Positions 1 to 12,269 of a stretch of DNA of 64,000 nucleotides are shown here, piece after piece (positions within the stretch are counted from its first letter, which is position 1; each line of letters begins with the position of its first letter). Both the position numbers and the translations under genes were made by a program. The stretch comes from Clusia tigrina (lineage: Eukaryota > Arthropoda > Insecta > Diptera > Clusiidae), in contig CAKKTE020000276.1 in assembly GCA_920105625.2 (NCBI GenBank), forward strand, positions 248,001 to 312,000. Direction: 5' to 3'. The notes beneath the pieces were generated by a model that saw only the letters and a program-made list of their open reading frames with translations, was not told the DNA's origin and searched no databases.

Positions 1-392
1 CGCTCAAAGCTATGCTACCCTTGAGTCCCAAATCAAACACTGATAAAACTTCAAGTGGCCCTAACTTCTATACGGTACGTCCTACACCTATCAAAGTTTG
101 CAACATACAAATGCTTGTAACTTTTTACTGGAGCGTCATAAAACCTTGAAATGTTGTGGCAATAAACTACTCCAGCCTCTTGTAAATTTAAGCTATCGCT
201 CAAAGCTATGCTACCATTTAGTCCCACATCAAACACTGATAAAACTTCAAATGGCCCTAACTTATATACGGTACGTCCTACATCTATCAAAGTTTGCCAC
301 ATACAAATGCCTGTAACGTTTTACTGGAGCGTCATAAAACCTTGAAATTCTGTAACAATAAAGTACTCGAGCCTCTTGCCAATTTAAGTTAT

Positions 393-877
393 CGCTCGAA
401 GCTATGCTACCCTTGAGTCCCAAATCAAACACTGATAAATCTTCAAATGGCCCTAACTTCTATACGGTACGTACTCCACCTATCAAAGTTTGCAACATAC
501 AAATGCTTGTAACTTTTTACTGGAGCGTCATAAAACCTTGAAATTTTGTAACAAGCCTTTTGTCAATTTAAGCTATCGCTCAAAGCTATGCTACCCTTGA
601 GTCCCACATCAAACACTGATAAATCTTCAAATGGCCCTAACTTCTATACGGTACGTACCACACCTATCAAAGTTTGCAGCATACAAATGCCTATAACTTT
701 TTACTGGAGCGTCATAAAACCTTGAAATTTTGTAACAATAAAGTACTCGAGCCTCATACGTCATACACTTATAAAAGTTTGCAACATACAAATGGTTGTA
801 ACTTTTTACTGGAGCGTCATAAAACCTTGAAATTTTGTAACAATAAAGTACTCGAGCCTCTTGTCAATTTAAGTTAT
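393..877 (+). repeat. 184/105 module 1
   Basis: A 184 bp unit is followed by a fused 301 bp unit (196 + 105). The first deletion removes monomer positions 163-174 (ACAAGCCTTTTGTC at 551). The second joins GCCTC to ATACGTCATACAC at 751, removing 91 bp. The two marks are 200 bp apart. Confidence 0.9.
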
Positions 878-1857
878 CGCTCAAAGCTATGCTACCCTTG
901 AGTCCCAAATCAAACACTGATAAAACTTCAAATAGCCCTAACTTCTATACGGTTGGTCCTACACCTATCAAAGTTTGCAACATACAATTGCTTGTAACTT
1001 TTTACTGGAGCGTCATAAAACCTTCAATTTTTGTAACAATAAAGTACTCGAGCCTCTTGTCAATTTAAGCTATCGCTCAAAACTATGCTACCCTTGAGTC
1101 CCAAATAAAACACTGATAAAACTTCAAATGGCCCTAACTTCTATACTGTACGTCTTACACCTATCAAAGTTTGCAACATACAAATGCTTGTAACTTTTTA
1201 CTGGAGCGTCATAAAACCTTGAAATTTTGTAACAATAAAGTACTCGAGCCTCTTCTCAATTTAAGCTATCGCTCAAAGCTATGCTATCCTTGAGTCCCAA
1301 ATAAAACACTGATAAATCTTCAAATGGCCCTAACTTCTATACGGTACGTACTACACCTATCAAAGTTTGCAGCATACAAATGCCTATAACTTTTTACTGG
1401 AGCGTCATAAAACCTTGAAATTTTGTAACAATAAAGTACACGAGCCTCTCGTCAATTTAAGCTATCGCTCAAAGCTATGCTACTCTTGAGTCCCACATCA
1501 AACACTGATAAATCTTCAAATGGCCCTAACTTCTATACGGTACGTACTACACCTATCAAAGTTTGCAGCATACAAATGCCTATAACTTTTTACTGGAGCG
1601 TCATAAAACCTTGAAATTTTGTAACAAGAAAGTACACGAGCCTCTCGTCAATTTAAGCTATCGCTCAAAGCTATGCTACTCTTGAGTCCCACATCAAACA
1701 CCGGTAAAACTTCAAATGGCCCTAACTTCTATACGGTACGTCCTACACCTATCAAAGTTTGCAACATACAAATGCTTCTAACTTTTTACTGGAGCGTCAT
1801 AAAACCTTGAAATTTTGTAACAATAAAGTACTCGAGCCTCTTCTCAATTTAAGCTAT

Positions 1858-2041
1858 CGCTCAAAGCTATGCTATCCTTGAGTCCCAAATCAAACACTGA
1901 TAAATCTTCAAATGGCCCTAACTTATATACGGTACGTACTACACCTATCAAAGTTTGCAACATACAAATGCTTGTAACTTTTTACTGGAGCGTCATAAAA
2001 CCTTGAAATTTTGTAACAAGCATTTTGTCAATTTAAGCTAT
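1858..2041 (+). repeat. 184 bp unit without 105 partner (HOR A copy 1)
   Basis: It has the 12 bp deletion at 2016 with a private base (ACAAGCATTTTG). The next unit is the module starting at 2042, so two 184 bp units lie in tandem. Confidence 0.88.
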
Positions 2042-2530
2042 CGCTCAAAGCTATGCTACCCTTGAGTCCCACATCAAACACTGATAAATCTTCAAATGGC
2101 CCTAACTTCTTTCTATACGGTACGTACTACACCTATCAAAGTTTGCAGCATACAAATGCCTATAACTTTTTACTGGAGCGTCATAAAACCTTGAAATTTT
2201 GTAACAAGCCTTTTGTCAATTTAAGCTATCGCTCAAAGCTATGCTACCCTTGAGTCCCACATCAAACACTGATAAATCTTCAAATGGCCCTAACTTCTAT
2301 ACGGTACGTACTACACCTATCAAAGTTTGCAGCATACAAATGCCTATAACTTTTTACTGGAGCGTCATAAAACCTTGAAATTTTGTAACAATAAAGTACT
2401 CGAGCCTCATACGTCATACACTTATCAAAGTTTGCAACATACAAATGGTTGTAACTTTTTACTGGAGCGTCATAAAACCTTGAAATTTTGTAACAATAAA
2501 GTACTCGAGCCTCTTGTCAATTTAAGTTAT
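2042..2530 (+). repeat. 184/105 module 2, with 4 bp insertion
   Basis: Marks are at 2204 and 2404, 200 bp apart. The 184 bp unit also carries CTTCTTTCTATAC, a 4 bp insertion at about 2110. Confidence 0.9.
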
Positions 2531-2922
2531 CGCTCAAAGCTATGCTACCCTTGAGTCCCAAATCAAACACTGATAAAACTTCAAATAGCCCTAACTTCTA
2601 TACGGTTGGTCCTACACCTATCAAAGTTTGCAACATACAGTTGCTTGTAACTTTTTACTGGAGCGTCATAAAACCTTGAATTTTTGTAACAATAAAGTAA
2701 TCGAGCCTCTTGTCAATTTAAGCTATCGCTCAAAACTATGCTACCCTTGAGTCCCAAATAAAACACTGATAAAACTTCAAATGGCCCTAACTTCTATACT
2801 GTACGTCTTACACCTATCAAAGTTTGCAACATACAAATGCTTGTAACTTTTTACTGGAGCGTCATAAAACCTTGAAATTTTGTAACAATAAAGTACTCGA
2901 GCCTCTTCTCAATTTAAGCTAT

Positions 2923-3106
2923 CGCTCAAAGCTATGCTATCCTTGAGTCCCAAATCAAACACTGATAAATCTTCAAATGGCCCTAACTTCTATACGGTAC
3001 GTACTACACCTATCGAAGTATGCAACATACAAATGCTTGTAACTTTTTACTGGAGCGTCATAAAACCTTGAAATTTTGTAACAAGCCTTTTGTCAATTTA
3101 AGCTAT
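2923..3106 (+). repeat. 184 bp unit without 105 partner (HOR A copy 1)
   Basis: The 12 bp deletion is at 3081. The next unit is full length. Confidence 0.88.
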
Positions 3107-4086
3107 CGCTCAAAGCTATGCTACCCTTGAGTCCCACATCAAACACTGATAAATCTTCAAATGGCCCTAACTTCTATACGGTACGTACTACACCTATCAA
3201 AGTTTGCAGCATACAAATGCCTATAACTTTTTACTGGAGCGTCATAAAACCTTGAAATTTTGTAACAATAAAGTACACGAGCCTCTCGTCAATTTAAGCT
3301 ATCGCTCAAAGCTATGCTACTCTTGAGTCCCACATCAAACACCGGTAAAACTTCAAATGGCCCTAACTTCTATACGGTACGTCCTACACCTATCAAAGTT
3401 TGCAACATACAAATGCTTCTAACTTTTTACTAGAGCGTCATAAAACCTTGAATTTTTGTAACAATAAAGTACTCGAGCCTCTTGTCAATTTAAGCTATCG
3501 CTCAAAGCTATGCTACCCTTGAGTCCCAAATCTAACACTGATAAAACTTCAAATGCCCCTAACTTCTATACGGTACGTCCTACACCTATCAAAGTTTGCA
3601 ACATACAAATGCTTGTAACTTTTTACTGGAGCGTTATAAAACCTTGAAATTTTGTAACAATAAAGTACTCGAGCCTCTTGTCAATTTAACCTATCGCTCA
3701 AAGCTATGCTACCCTTGAGTCCCAAATCAAACACTGATAAAACTTCAAGTGGCCCTAACTTCTATACGGTACGTCCTACACCTATCAAAGTTTGCAACAT
3801 ACAAATGCTTGTAACTTTTTACTGGAGCGTCATAAAACCTTGAAATTTTGTGGCAATAAACTACTCCAGCCTCTTGTAAATTTAAGCTATCGCTCAAAGC
3901 TATGCTACCATTTAGTCCCACATCAAACACTGATAAAACTTCAAATGGCCCTAACTTATATACGGTACGTCCTACATCTATCAAAGTTTGCCACATACAA
4001 ATGCCTGTAACGTTTTACTGGAGCGTCATAAAACCTTGAAATTCTGTAACAATAAAGTACTCGAGCCTCTTGCCAATTTAAGTTAT

Positions 4087-4571
4087 CGCTCGAAGCTATG
4101 CTACCCTTGAGTCCCAAATCAAACACTGATAAATCTTCAAATGGCCCTAACTTCTATACGGTACGTACTCCACCTATCAAAGTTTGCAACATACAAATGC
4201 TTGTAACTTTTTACTGGAGCGTCATAAAACCTTGAAATTTTGTAACAAGCCTTTTGTCAATTTAAGCTATCGCTCAAAGCTATGCTACCCTTGAGTCCCA
4301 CATCAAACACTGATAAATCTTCAAATGGCCCTAACTTCTATACGGTACGTACCACACCTATCAAAGTTTGCAGCATACAAATGCCTATAACTTTTTACTG
4401 GAGCGTCATAAAACCTTGAAATTTTGTAACAATAAAGTACTCGAGCCTCATACGTCATACACTTATAAAAGTTTGCAACATACAAATGGTTGTAACTTTT
4501 TACTGGAGCGTCATAAAACCTTGAAATTTTGTAACAATAAAGTACTCGAGCCTCTTGTCAATTTAAGTTAT
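4087..4571 (+). repeat. 184/105 module 3
   Basis: HOR A copy 2 counterpart of the module at 393. Marks are at 4245 and 4445. Confidence 0.9.
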
Positions 4572-5551
4572 CGCTCAAAGCTATGCTACCCTTGAGTCCC
4601 AAATCAAACACTGATAAAACTTCAAATAGCCCTAACTTCTATACGGTTGGTCCTACACCTATCAAAGTTTGCAACATACAATTGCTTGTAACTTTTTACT
4701 GGAGCGTCATAAAACCTTCAATTTTTGTAACAATAAAGTACTCGAGCCTCTTGTCAATTTAAGCTATCGCTCAAAACTATGCTACCCTTGAGTCCCAAAT
4801 AAAACACTGATAAAACTTCAAATGGCCCTAACTTCTATACTGTACGTCTTACACCTATCAAAGTTTGCAACATACAAATGCTTGTAACTTTTTACTGGAG
4901 CGTCATAAAACCTTGAAATTTTGTAACAATAAAGTACTCGAGCCTCTTCTCAATTTAAGCTATCGCTCAAAGCTATGCTATCCTTGAGTCCCAAATAAAA
5001 CACTGATAAATCTTCAAATGGCCCTAACTTCTATACGGTACGTACTACACCTATCAAAGTTTGCAGCATACAAATGCCTATAACTTTTTACTGGAGCGTC
5101 ATAAAACCTTGAAATTTTGTAACAATAAAGTACACGAGCCTCTCGTCAATTTAAGCTATCGCTCAAAGCTATGCTACTCTTGAGTCCCACATCAAACACT
5201 GATAAATCTTCAAATGGCCCTAACTTCTATACGGTACGTACTACACCTATCAAAGTTTGCAGCATACAAATGCCTATAACTTTTTACTGGAGCGTCATAA
5301 AACCTTGAAATTTTGTAACAAGAAAGTACACGAGCCTCTCGTCAATTTAAGCTATCGCTCAAAGCTATGCTACTCTTGAGTCCCACATCAAACACCGGTA
5401 AAACTTCAAATGGCCCTAACTTCTATACGGTACGTCCTACACCTATCAAAGTTTGCAACATACAAATGCTTCTAACTTTTTACTGGAGCGTCATAAAACC
5501 TTGAAATTTTGTAACAATAAAGTACTCGAGCCTCTTCTCAATTTAAGCTAT

Positions 5552-5735
5552 CGCTCAAAGCTATGCTATCCTTGAGTCCCAAATCAAACACTGATAAATC
5601 TTCAAATGGCCCTAACTTATATACGGTACGTACTACACCTATCAAAGTTTGCAACACACAAATGCTTGTAACTTTTTACTGGAGCGTCATAAAACCTTGA
5701 AATTTTGTAACAAGCATTTTGTCAATTTAAGCTAT
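5552..5735 (+). repeat. 184 bp unit without 105 partner (HOR A copy 2)
   Basis: Counterpart of 1858. The mark is at 5710, with the ACAAGCATTTTG variant. Confidence 0.88.
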
Positions 5736-6224
5736 CGCTCAAAGCTATGCTACCCTTGAGTCCCACATCAAACACTGATAAATCTTCAAATGGCCCTAAC
5801 TTCTTTCTATACGGTACGTACTACACCTATCAAAGTTTGCAGCATACAAATGCCTATAACTTTTTACTGGAGCGTCATAAAACCTTGAAATTTTGTAACA
5901 AGCCTTTTGTCAATTTAAGCTATCGCTCAAAGCTATGCTACCCTTGAGTCCCACATCAAACACTGATAAATCTTCAAATGGCCCTAACTTCTATACGGTA
6001 CGTACTACACCTATCAAAGTTTGCAGCATACAAATGCCTATAACTTTTTACTGGAGCGTCATAAAACCTTGAAATTTTGTAACAATAAAGTACTCGAGCC
6101 TCATACGTCATACACTTATCAAAGTTTGCAACATACAAATGGTTGTAACTTTTTGCTGGAGCGTCATAAAACCTTGAAATTTTGTAACAATAAAGTACTC
6201 GAGCCTCTTGTCAATTTAAGTTAT
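5736..6224 (+). repeat. 184/105 module 4, with 4 bp insertion
   Basis: Counterpart of 2042. Marks are at 5898 and 6098. It carries the TTTTTGCTGG variant shared with copy 3 but not copy 1. Confidence 0.9.
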
Positions 6225-6616
6225 CGCTCAAAGCTATGCTACCCTTGAGTCCCAAATCAAACACTGATAAAACTTCAAATAGCCCTAACTTCTATACGGT
6301 TGGTCCTACACCTATCAAAGTTTGCAACATACAGTTGCTTGTAACTTTTTACTGGAGCGTCATAAAACCTTGAATTTTTGTAACAATAAAGTACTCGAGC
6401 CTCTTGTCAATTGAAGATATCGCTCAAAACTATGCTACCCTTGAGTCCCAAATAAAACACTGATAAAACTTCAAATGGCCCTAACTTCTATACTGTACGT
6501 CCTACACCTATCAAAGTTTGCAACATACAAATGCTTGTAACTTTTTACTGGAGCGTCATAAAACCTTGAAATTTTGTAACAATAAAGTACTCGGGCCTCT
6601 TCTCAATTTAAGCTAT

Positions 6617-6800
6617 CGCTCAAAGCTATGCTATCCTTGAGTCCCAAATCAAACACTGATAAATCTTCAAATGGCCCTAACTTCTATACGGTACGTACTA
6701 CACCTATCAAAGTATGCAACATACAAATGCTTGTAACTTTTTACTGGAGCGTCATAAAACCTTGAAATTTTGTAACAAGCCTTTTGTCAATTTAAGCTAT
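6617..6800 (+). repeat. 184 bp unit without 105 partner (HOR A copy 2)
   Basis: Counterpart of 2923. The mark is at 6775. Confidence 0.88.
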
Positions 6801-7583
6801 CGCTCAAAGCTATGCTACCCTTGAGTCCCACATCAAACACTGATAAATCTTCAAATGGCCCTAACTTCTATACGGTACTACTACACCTATCAAAGTTTGC
6901 AGCATACAAATGCCTATAACTTTTTACTGGAGCGTCATAAAACCTTGAAATTTTGTAACAATAAAGTACACGAGCCTCTCGTCAATTTAAGCTATCGCTC
7001 AAAGCTATGCTACTCTTGAGTCCCACATCAAACACCGGTAAAACTTCAAATGGCCCTAACTTATATACGGTACGTCCTACACCTATCAAAGTTTGCAACA
7101 TACAAATCCTTCTAACTTTTTACTAGAGCGTCAGAAAACCTTGAATTTTTGAAACAATAAAGTACTCGAGCCTCTTGTCAATTTAAGCTATCGCTCAAAG
7201 CTATGCTACCCTTGAGTCCCAAATCTAACACTGATAAAACTTCAAGTGGCCCTAACTTCTATACGGTACGTCCTACACCTATCAAAGTTTGCAACATACA
7301 AATGCTTGTAACTTTTTACTGGAGCGTCATAAAACCTTGAAATTTTGTGGCAATAAACTACTCCAGCCTCTTGTAAATTTAAGCTATCGCTCAAAGCTAT
7401 GCTACCATTGAGTCCCACATCAAACACTGATAAAACTTCAAATGGCCCTAACTTATATACGGTACGTCCTACATCTATCAAAGTTTGCCACATACAAATG
7501 CCTGTAACGTTTTACTGGAGCGTCATAAAACCTTGATATTCTGTAACAATAAAGTACTCGAGCCTCTTGCCAATTTAAGTTAT

Positions 7584-8068
7584 CGCTCGAAGCTATGCTA
7601 CCCTTGAGTCCCAAATCAAACACTGATAAATCTTCAAATGGCCCTAACTAATATACGGTACGTACTACACCTATCAAAGTTTGCAACATACAAATGCTTG
7701 TAACTTTTTACTGGAGCGTCATAAAACCTTGAAATTTTGTAACAAGCCTTTTTTCAATTTAAGCTATCGCTCAAAGCTATGCTACCCTTGAGTCCCACAT
7801 CAAACACTGATAAATCTTCAAATGGCCCTAACTTCTATACGGTACGTACTACACCTATCAAAGTTTGCAGCATACAAATGCCTATAACTTTTTACTGGAG
7901 CGTCATAAAACCTTGAAATTTTGTAACAATAAAGTACTCGAGCCTCATACGTCATACACTTATAAAAGTTTGCAACATACAAATGGTTGTAACTTTTTAC
8001 TGGAGCGTCATAAAACCTTGAAATTTTGTAACAATAAAGTACTCGAGCCTCTTGTCAATTTAAGTTAT
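7584..8068 (+). repeat. 184/105 module 5
   Basis: HOR A copy 3. Marks are at 7742 and 7942. The deletion scar reads CCTTTTTTCAATT, shared with copy 4. Confidence 0.9.
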
Positions 8069-9048
8069 CGCTCAAAGCTATGCTACCCTTGAGTCCCAAA
8101 TCAAACACTGATAAAACTTCAAATAGCCCTAACTTCTATACGGTTGGTCCTACACCTATCAAAGTTTGCAACATACAATTGCTTGTAACTTTTTACTGGA
8201 GCGTCATAAAACCTTCAATTTTTGTAACAATAAAGTACTCGAGCCTCTTGTCAATTTAAGCTATCGCTCAAAACTATGCTACCCTTGAGTCCCAAATAAA
8301 ACACTGATAAAACTTCAAATGGCCCTAACTTCTATACTGTACGTCTTACACCTATCAAAGTTTGCAACATACAAATGCTTGTAACTTTTTACTGGAGCGT
8401 CATAAAACCTTGAAATTTTGTAACAATAAAGTACTCGAGCCTCTTCTCAATTTAAGCTATCGCTCAAAGCTATGCTATCCTTGAGTCCCAAATAAAACAC
8501 TGATAAATCTTCAAATGGCCCTAACTTCTATACGGTACGTACTACACCTATCAAAGTTTGCAGCATACAAATGCCTATAACTTTTTACTGGAGCGTCATA
8601 AAACCTTGAAATTTTGTAACAATAAAGTACACGAGCCTCTCGTCAATTTAAGCTATCGCTCAAAGCTATGCTACTCTTGAGTCCCACATCAAACACTGAT
8701 AAATCTTCAAATGGCCCTAACTTCTATACGGTACGTACTACACCTATCAAAGTTTGCAGCATACAAATGCCTATAACTTTTTACTGGAGCGTCATAAAAC
8801 CTTGAAATTTTGTAACAAGAAAGTACACGAGCCTCTCGTCAATTTAAGCTATCGCTCAAAGCTATGCTACTCTTGAGTCCCACATCAAACACCGGTAAAA
8901 CTTCAAATGGCCCTAACTTCTATACGGTACGTCCTACACCTATCAAAGTTTGCAACATACAAATGCTTCTAACTTTTTACTGGAGCGTCATAAAACCTTG
9001 AAATTTTGTAACAATAAAGTACTCGAGCCTCTTCTCAATTTAAGCTAT

Positions 9049-9232
9049 CGCTCAAAGCTATGCTATCCTTGAGTCCCAAATCAAACACTGATAAATCTTC
9101 AAATGGCCCTAACTTATATACGGTACGTACTACACCTATCAAAGTTTGCAACACACAAATGCTTGTAACTTTTTACTGGAGCGTCATAAAACCTTGAAAT
9201 TTTGTAACAAGCATTTTGTCAATTTAAGCTAT
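9049..9232 (+). repeat. 184 bp unit without 105 partner (HOR A copy 3)
   Basis: Counterpart of 1858 and 5552. The mark is at 9207. Confidence 0.88.
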
Positions 9233-9721
9233 CGCTCAAAGCTATGCTACCCTTGAGTCCCACATCAAACACTGATAAATCTTCAAATGGCCCTAACTTC
9301 TTTCTATACGGTACGTACTACACCTATCAAAGTTTGCAGCATACAAATGCCTATAACTTTTTACTGGAGCGTCATAAAACCTTGAAATTTTGTAACAAGC
9401 CTTTTGTCAATTTAAGCTATCGCTCAAAGCTATGCTACCCTTGAGTCCCACATCAAACACTGATAAATCTTCAAATGGCCCTAACTTCTATACGGTACGT
9501 ACTACACCTATCAAAGTTTGCAGCATACAAATGCCTATAACTTTTTACTGGAGCGTCATAAAACCTTGAAATTTTGTAACAATAAAGTACTCGAGCCTCA
9601 TACGTCATACACTTATCAAAGTTTGCAACATACAAATGGTTGTAACTTTTTGCTGGAGCGTCATAAAACCTTGAAATTTTGTAACAATAAAGTACTCGAG
9701 CCTCTTGTCAATTTAAGTTAT
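9233..9721 (+). repeat. 184/105 module 6, with 4 bp insertion
   Basis: Counterpart of 2042 and 5736. Marks are at 9395 and 9595. Confidence 0.9.
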
Positions 9722-10113
9722 CGCTCAAAGCTATGCTACCCTTGAGTCCCAAATCAAACACTGATAAAACTTCAAATAGCCCTAACTTCTATACGGTTGG
9801 TCCTACACCTATCAAAGTTTGCAACATACAGTTGCTTGTAACTTTTTACTGGAGCGTCATAAAACCTTGAATTTTTGTAACAATAAAGTACTCGAGCCTC
9901 TTGTCAATTGAAGATATCGCTCAAAACTATGCTACCCTTGAGTCCCAAATAAAACACTGATAAAACTTCAAATGGCCCTAACTTCTATACTGTACGTCCT
10001 ACACCTATCAAAGTTTGCAACATACAAATGCTTGTAACTTTTTACTGGAGCGTCATAAAACCTTGAAATTTTGTAACAATAAAGTACTCGGGCCTCTTCT
10101 CAATTTAAGCTAT

Positions 10114-10297
10114 CGCTCAAAGCTATGCTATCCTTGAGTCCCAAATCAAACACTGATAAATCTTCAAATGGCCCTAACTTCTATACGGTACGTACTACAC
10201 CTATCAAAGTATGCAACATACAAATGCTTGTAACTTTTTACTGGAGCGTCATAAAACCTTGAAATTTTGTAACAAGCCTTTTGTCAATTTAAGCTAT
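10114..10297 (+). repeat. 184 bp unit without 105 partner (HOR A copy 3)
   Basis: Counterpart of 2923 and 6617. The mark is at 10,272. Confidence 0.88.
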
Positions 10298-11080
10298 CGC
10301 TCAAAGCTATGCTACCCTTGAGTCCCACATCAAACACTGATAAATCTTCAAATGGCCCTAACTTCTATACGGTACTACTACACCTATCAAAGTTTGCAGC
10401 ATACAAATGCCTATAACTTTTTACTGGAGCGTCATAAAACCTTGAAATTTTGTAACAATAAAGTACACGAGCCTCTCGTCAATTTAAGCTATCGCTCAAA
10501 GCTATGCTACTCTTGAGTCCCACATCAAACACCGGTAAAACTTCAAATGGCCCTAACTTATATACGGTACGTCCTACACCTATCAAAGTTTGCAACATAC
10601 AAATGCTTCTAACTTTTTACTAGAGCGTCATAAAACCTTGAATTTTTGAAACAATAAAGTACTCGAGCCTCTTGTCAATTTAAGCTATCGCTCAAAGCTA
10701 TGCTACCCTTGAGTCCCAAATCTAACACTGATAAAACTTCAAGTGGCCCTAACTTCTATACGGTACGTCCTACACCTATCAAAGTTTGCAACATACAAAT
10801 GCTTGTAACTTTTTACTGGAGCGTCATAAAACCTTGAAATTTTGTGGCAATAAACTACTCCAGCCTCTTGTAAATTTAAGCTATCGCTCAAAGCTATGCT
10901 ACCATTGAGTCCCACATCAAACACTGATAAAACTTCAAATGGCCCTAACTTATATACGGTACGTCCTACATCTATCAAAGTTTGCCACATACAAATGCCT
11001 GTAACGTTTTACTGGAGCGTCATAAAACCTTGATATTCTGTAACAATAAAGTACTCGAGCCTCTTGCCAATTTAAGTTAT

Positions 11081-11565
11081 CGCTCGAAGCTATGCTACCC
11101 TTGAGTCCCAAATCAAACACTGATAAATCTTCAAATGGCCCTAACTTCTATACGGTACGTACTACACCTATCAAAGTTTGCAACATACAAATGCTTGTAA
11201 CTTTTTACTGGAGCGTCATAAAACCTTGAAATTTTGTAACAAGCCTTTTTTCAATTTAAGCTATCGCTCAAAGCTATGCTACCCTTGAGTCCCACATCAA
11301 ACACTGATAAATCTTCAAATGGCCCTAACTTCTATACGGTACGTACTACACCTATCAAAGTTTGCAGCATACAAATGCCTATAACTTTTTACTGGAGCGT
11401 CATAAAACCTTGAAATTTTGTAACAATAAAGTACTCGAGCCTCATACGTCCTACACTTATAAAAGTTTGCAACATACAAATGGTTGTAACTTTTTACTGG
11501 AGCGTCATAAAACCTTCAATTTTTGTAACAATAAAGAACTCGAGCCACTTGTCAATTTAAGCTAT
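11081..11565 (+). repeat. 184/105 module 7
   Basis: Partial copy 4. Marks are at 11,239 and 11,439. The second half is changed by the monomer-loss junction at about 11,500 (CCTTCAATTTTTG, AAGAACTCGAGCCACTT). Confidence 0.85.
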
Positions 11566-11761
11566 CGCTCAAAACTATGCTACCCTTGAGTCCCAAATAA
11601 AACACTGATAAAACTTCAAATGGCCCTAACTTCTATACTGTACGTCTTACACCTATCAAAGTTTGCAACATACAAATGCTTGTAACTTTTTACTGGAGCG
11701 TCATAAAACCTTGAAATTTTGTAACAATAAAGTACTCGAGCCTCTTCTCAATTTAAGCTAT

Positions 11762-12246
11762 CGCTCAAAGCTATGCTATCCTTGAGTCCCAAATCAAACA
11801 CTGATAAATCTTCAAATGGCCCTAACTTCTATACGGTACGTACTACACCTATCAAAGTTTGCAACATACAAATGCTTGTAACTTTTTACTGGAGCGTCAT
11901 AAAACCTTGAAATTTTGTAACAAGCCTTTTGTCAATTTAAGCTATCGCTCAAAGCTATGCTACCCTTGAGTCCCACATCAAACACTGATAAATCTTCAAA
12001 TGGCCCTAACTTCTATACGGTACGTACTCCACCTATCAAAGTTTGCAGCATACAAATGCCTATAACTTTTTACTGGAGCGTCATAAAACCTTGATATTTT
12101 GTAACAATAAAGTACTCGAGCCTCATACGTCATACACTTATCAAAGTTTGCAACATACAAATGCTTGTAACTTTTTACTGGAGCGTCATAAAACCTTGAA
12201 ATTTTGTAACAATAAAGTACACGAGCCTCTTGTTAATTTAAGTTAT
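11762..12246 (+). repeat. 184/105 module 8
   Basis: Marks are at 11,920 and 12,120. It lies only 681 bp after module 7, closer than any pair in HOR A copies 1-3, which supports a rearranged copy 4. Confidence 0.88.
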
Positions 12247-12269
12247 CACTCAAAGCTATGCTACCCTTG

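Larger units (their letters stand above)
1..3694 (+). repeat. HOR A, copy 1 (3694 bp, 20 units)
   Basis: Position 1 realigns with position 3695. The length equals exactly 14 x 196 + 4 x 184 + 2 x 105 + 4 bp. The 184 bp units have their deletion points at 551, 2016, 2204 and 3081. The 105 bp truncations join at 751 and 2404. The 4 bp insertion (CTTCTTTCTATAC) is at about 2110. Copy 1 carries one monomer near 3540-3736 that copies 2 and 3 lack. Confidence 0.93.
3695..7191 (+). repeat. HOR A, copy 2 (3497 bp, 19 units)
   Basis: It is near-identical to copy 1 at offset 3694 and to copy 3 at offset 3497. It is shorter than copy 1 by 197 bp: one 196 bp monomer lost near 7214-7236 and one base lost at about 6880 (GGTACTACTAC for GGTACGTACTAC). 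Its first part shares private variants with copy 1 (GTACTCCACC, GTACCACACC). Its second part shares variants with copy 3 (CAACACACAA, TTTTGCTGG, AATTGAAGATATCGC). It is therefore a recombinant. Confidence 0.93.
7192..10688 (+). repeat. HOR A, copy 3 (3497 bp, 19 units)
   Basis: It aligns with copy 2 at offset 3497, including the missing monomer and the one-base loss (here at about 10,377). Its first part shares variants with copy 4 and not with copies 1-2: CCATTGAGTCC for CCATTTAGTCC, CTTGATATTCTG, and TTTTTTCAATT after the first 184 bp unit. Confidence 0.93.
10689..12246 (+). repeat. HOR A, copy 4, partial and rearranged
   Basis: It follows copy 3 at offset 3497 up to about 11,500. There it loses one 196 bp monomer: the junction lies in the TTTTTACTGGAGCGTCATAA block, which runs directly into the CCTTCAATTTTTG variant that sits a monomer later in copy 3. 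From about 11,760 it resembles the second half of the HOR (CTATCCTTGAGTCCC followed by a 184 bp unit) and then a 184/105 module again. The ordered HOR ends here. Confidence 0.8.
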
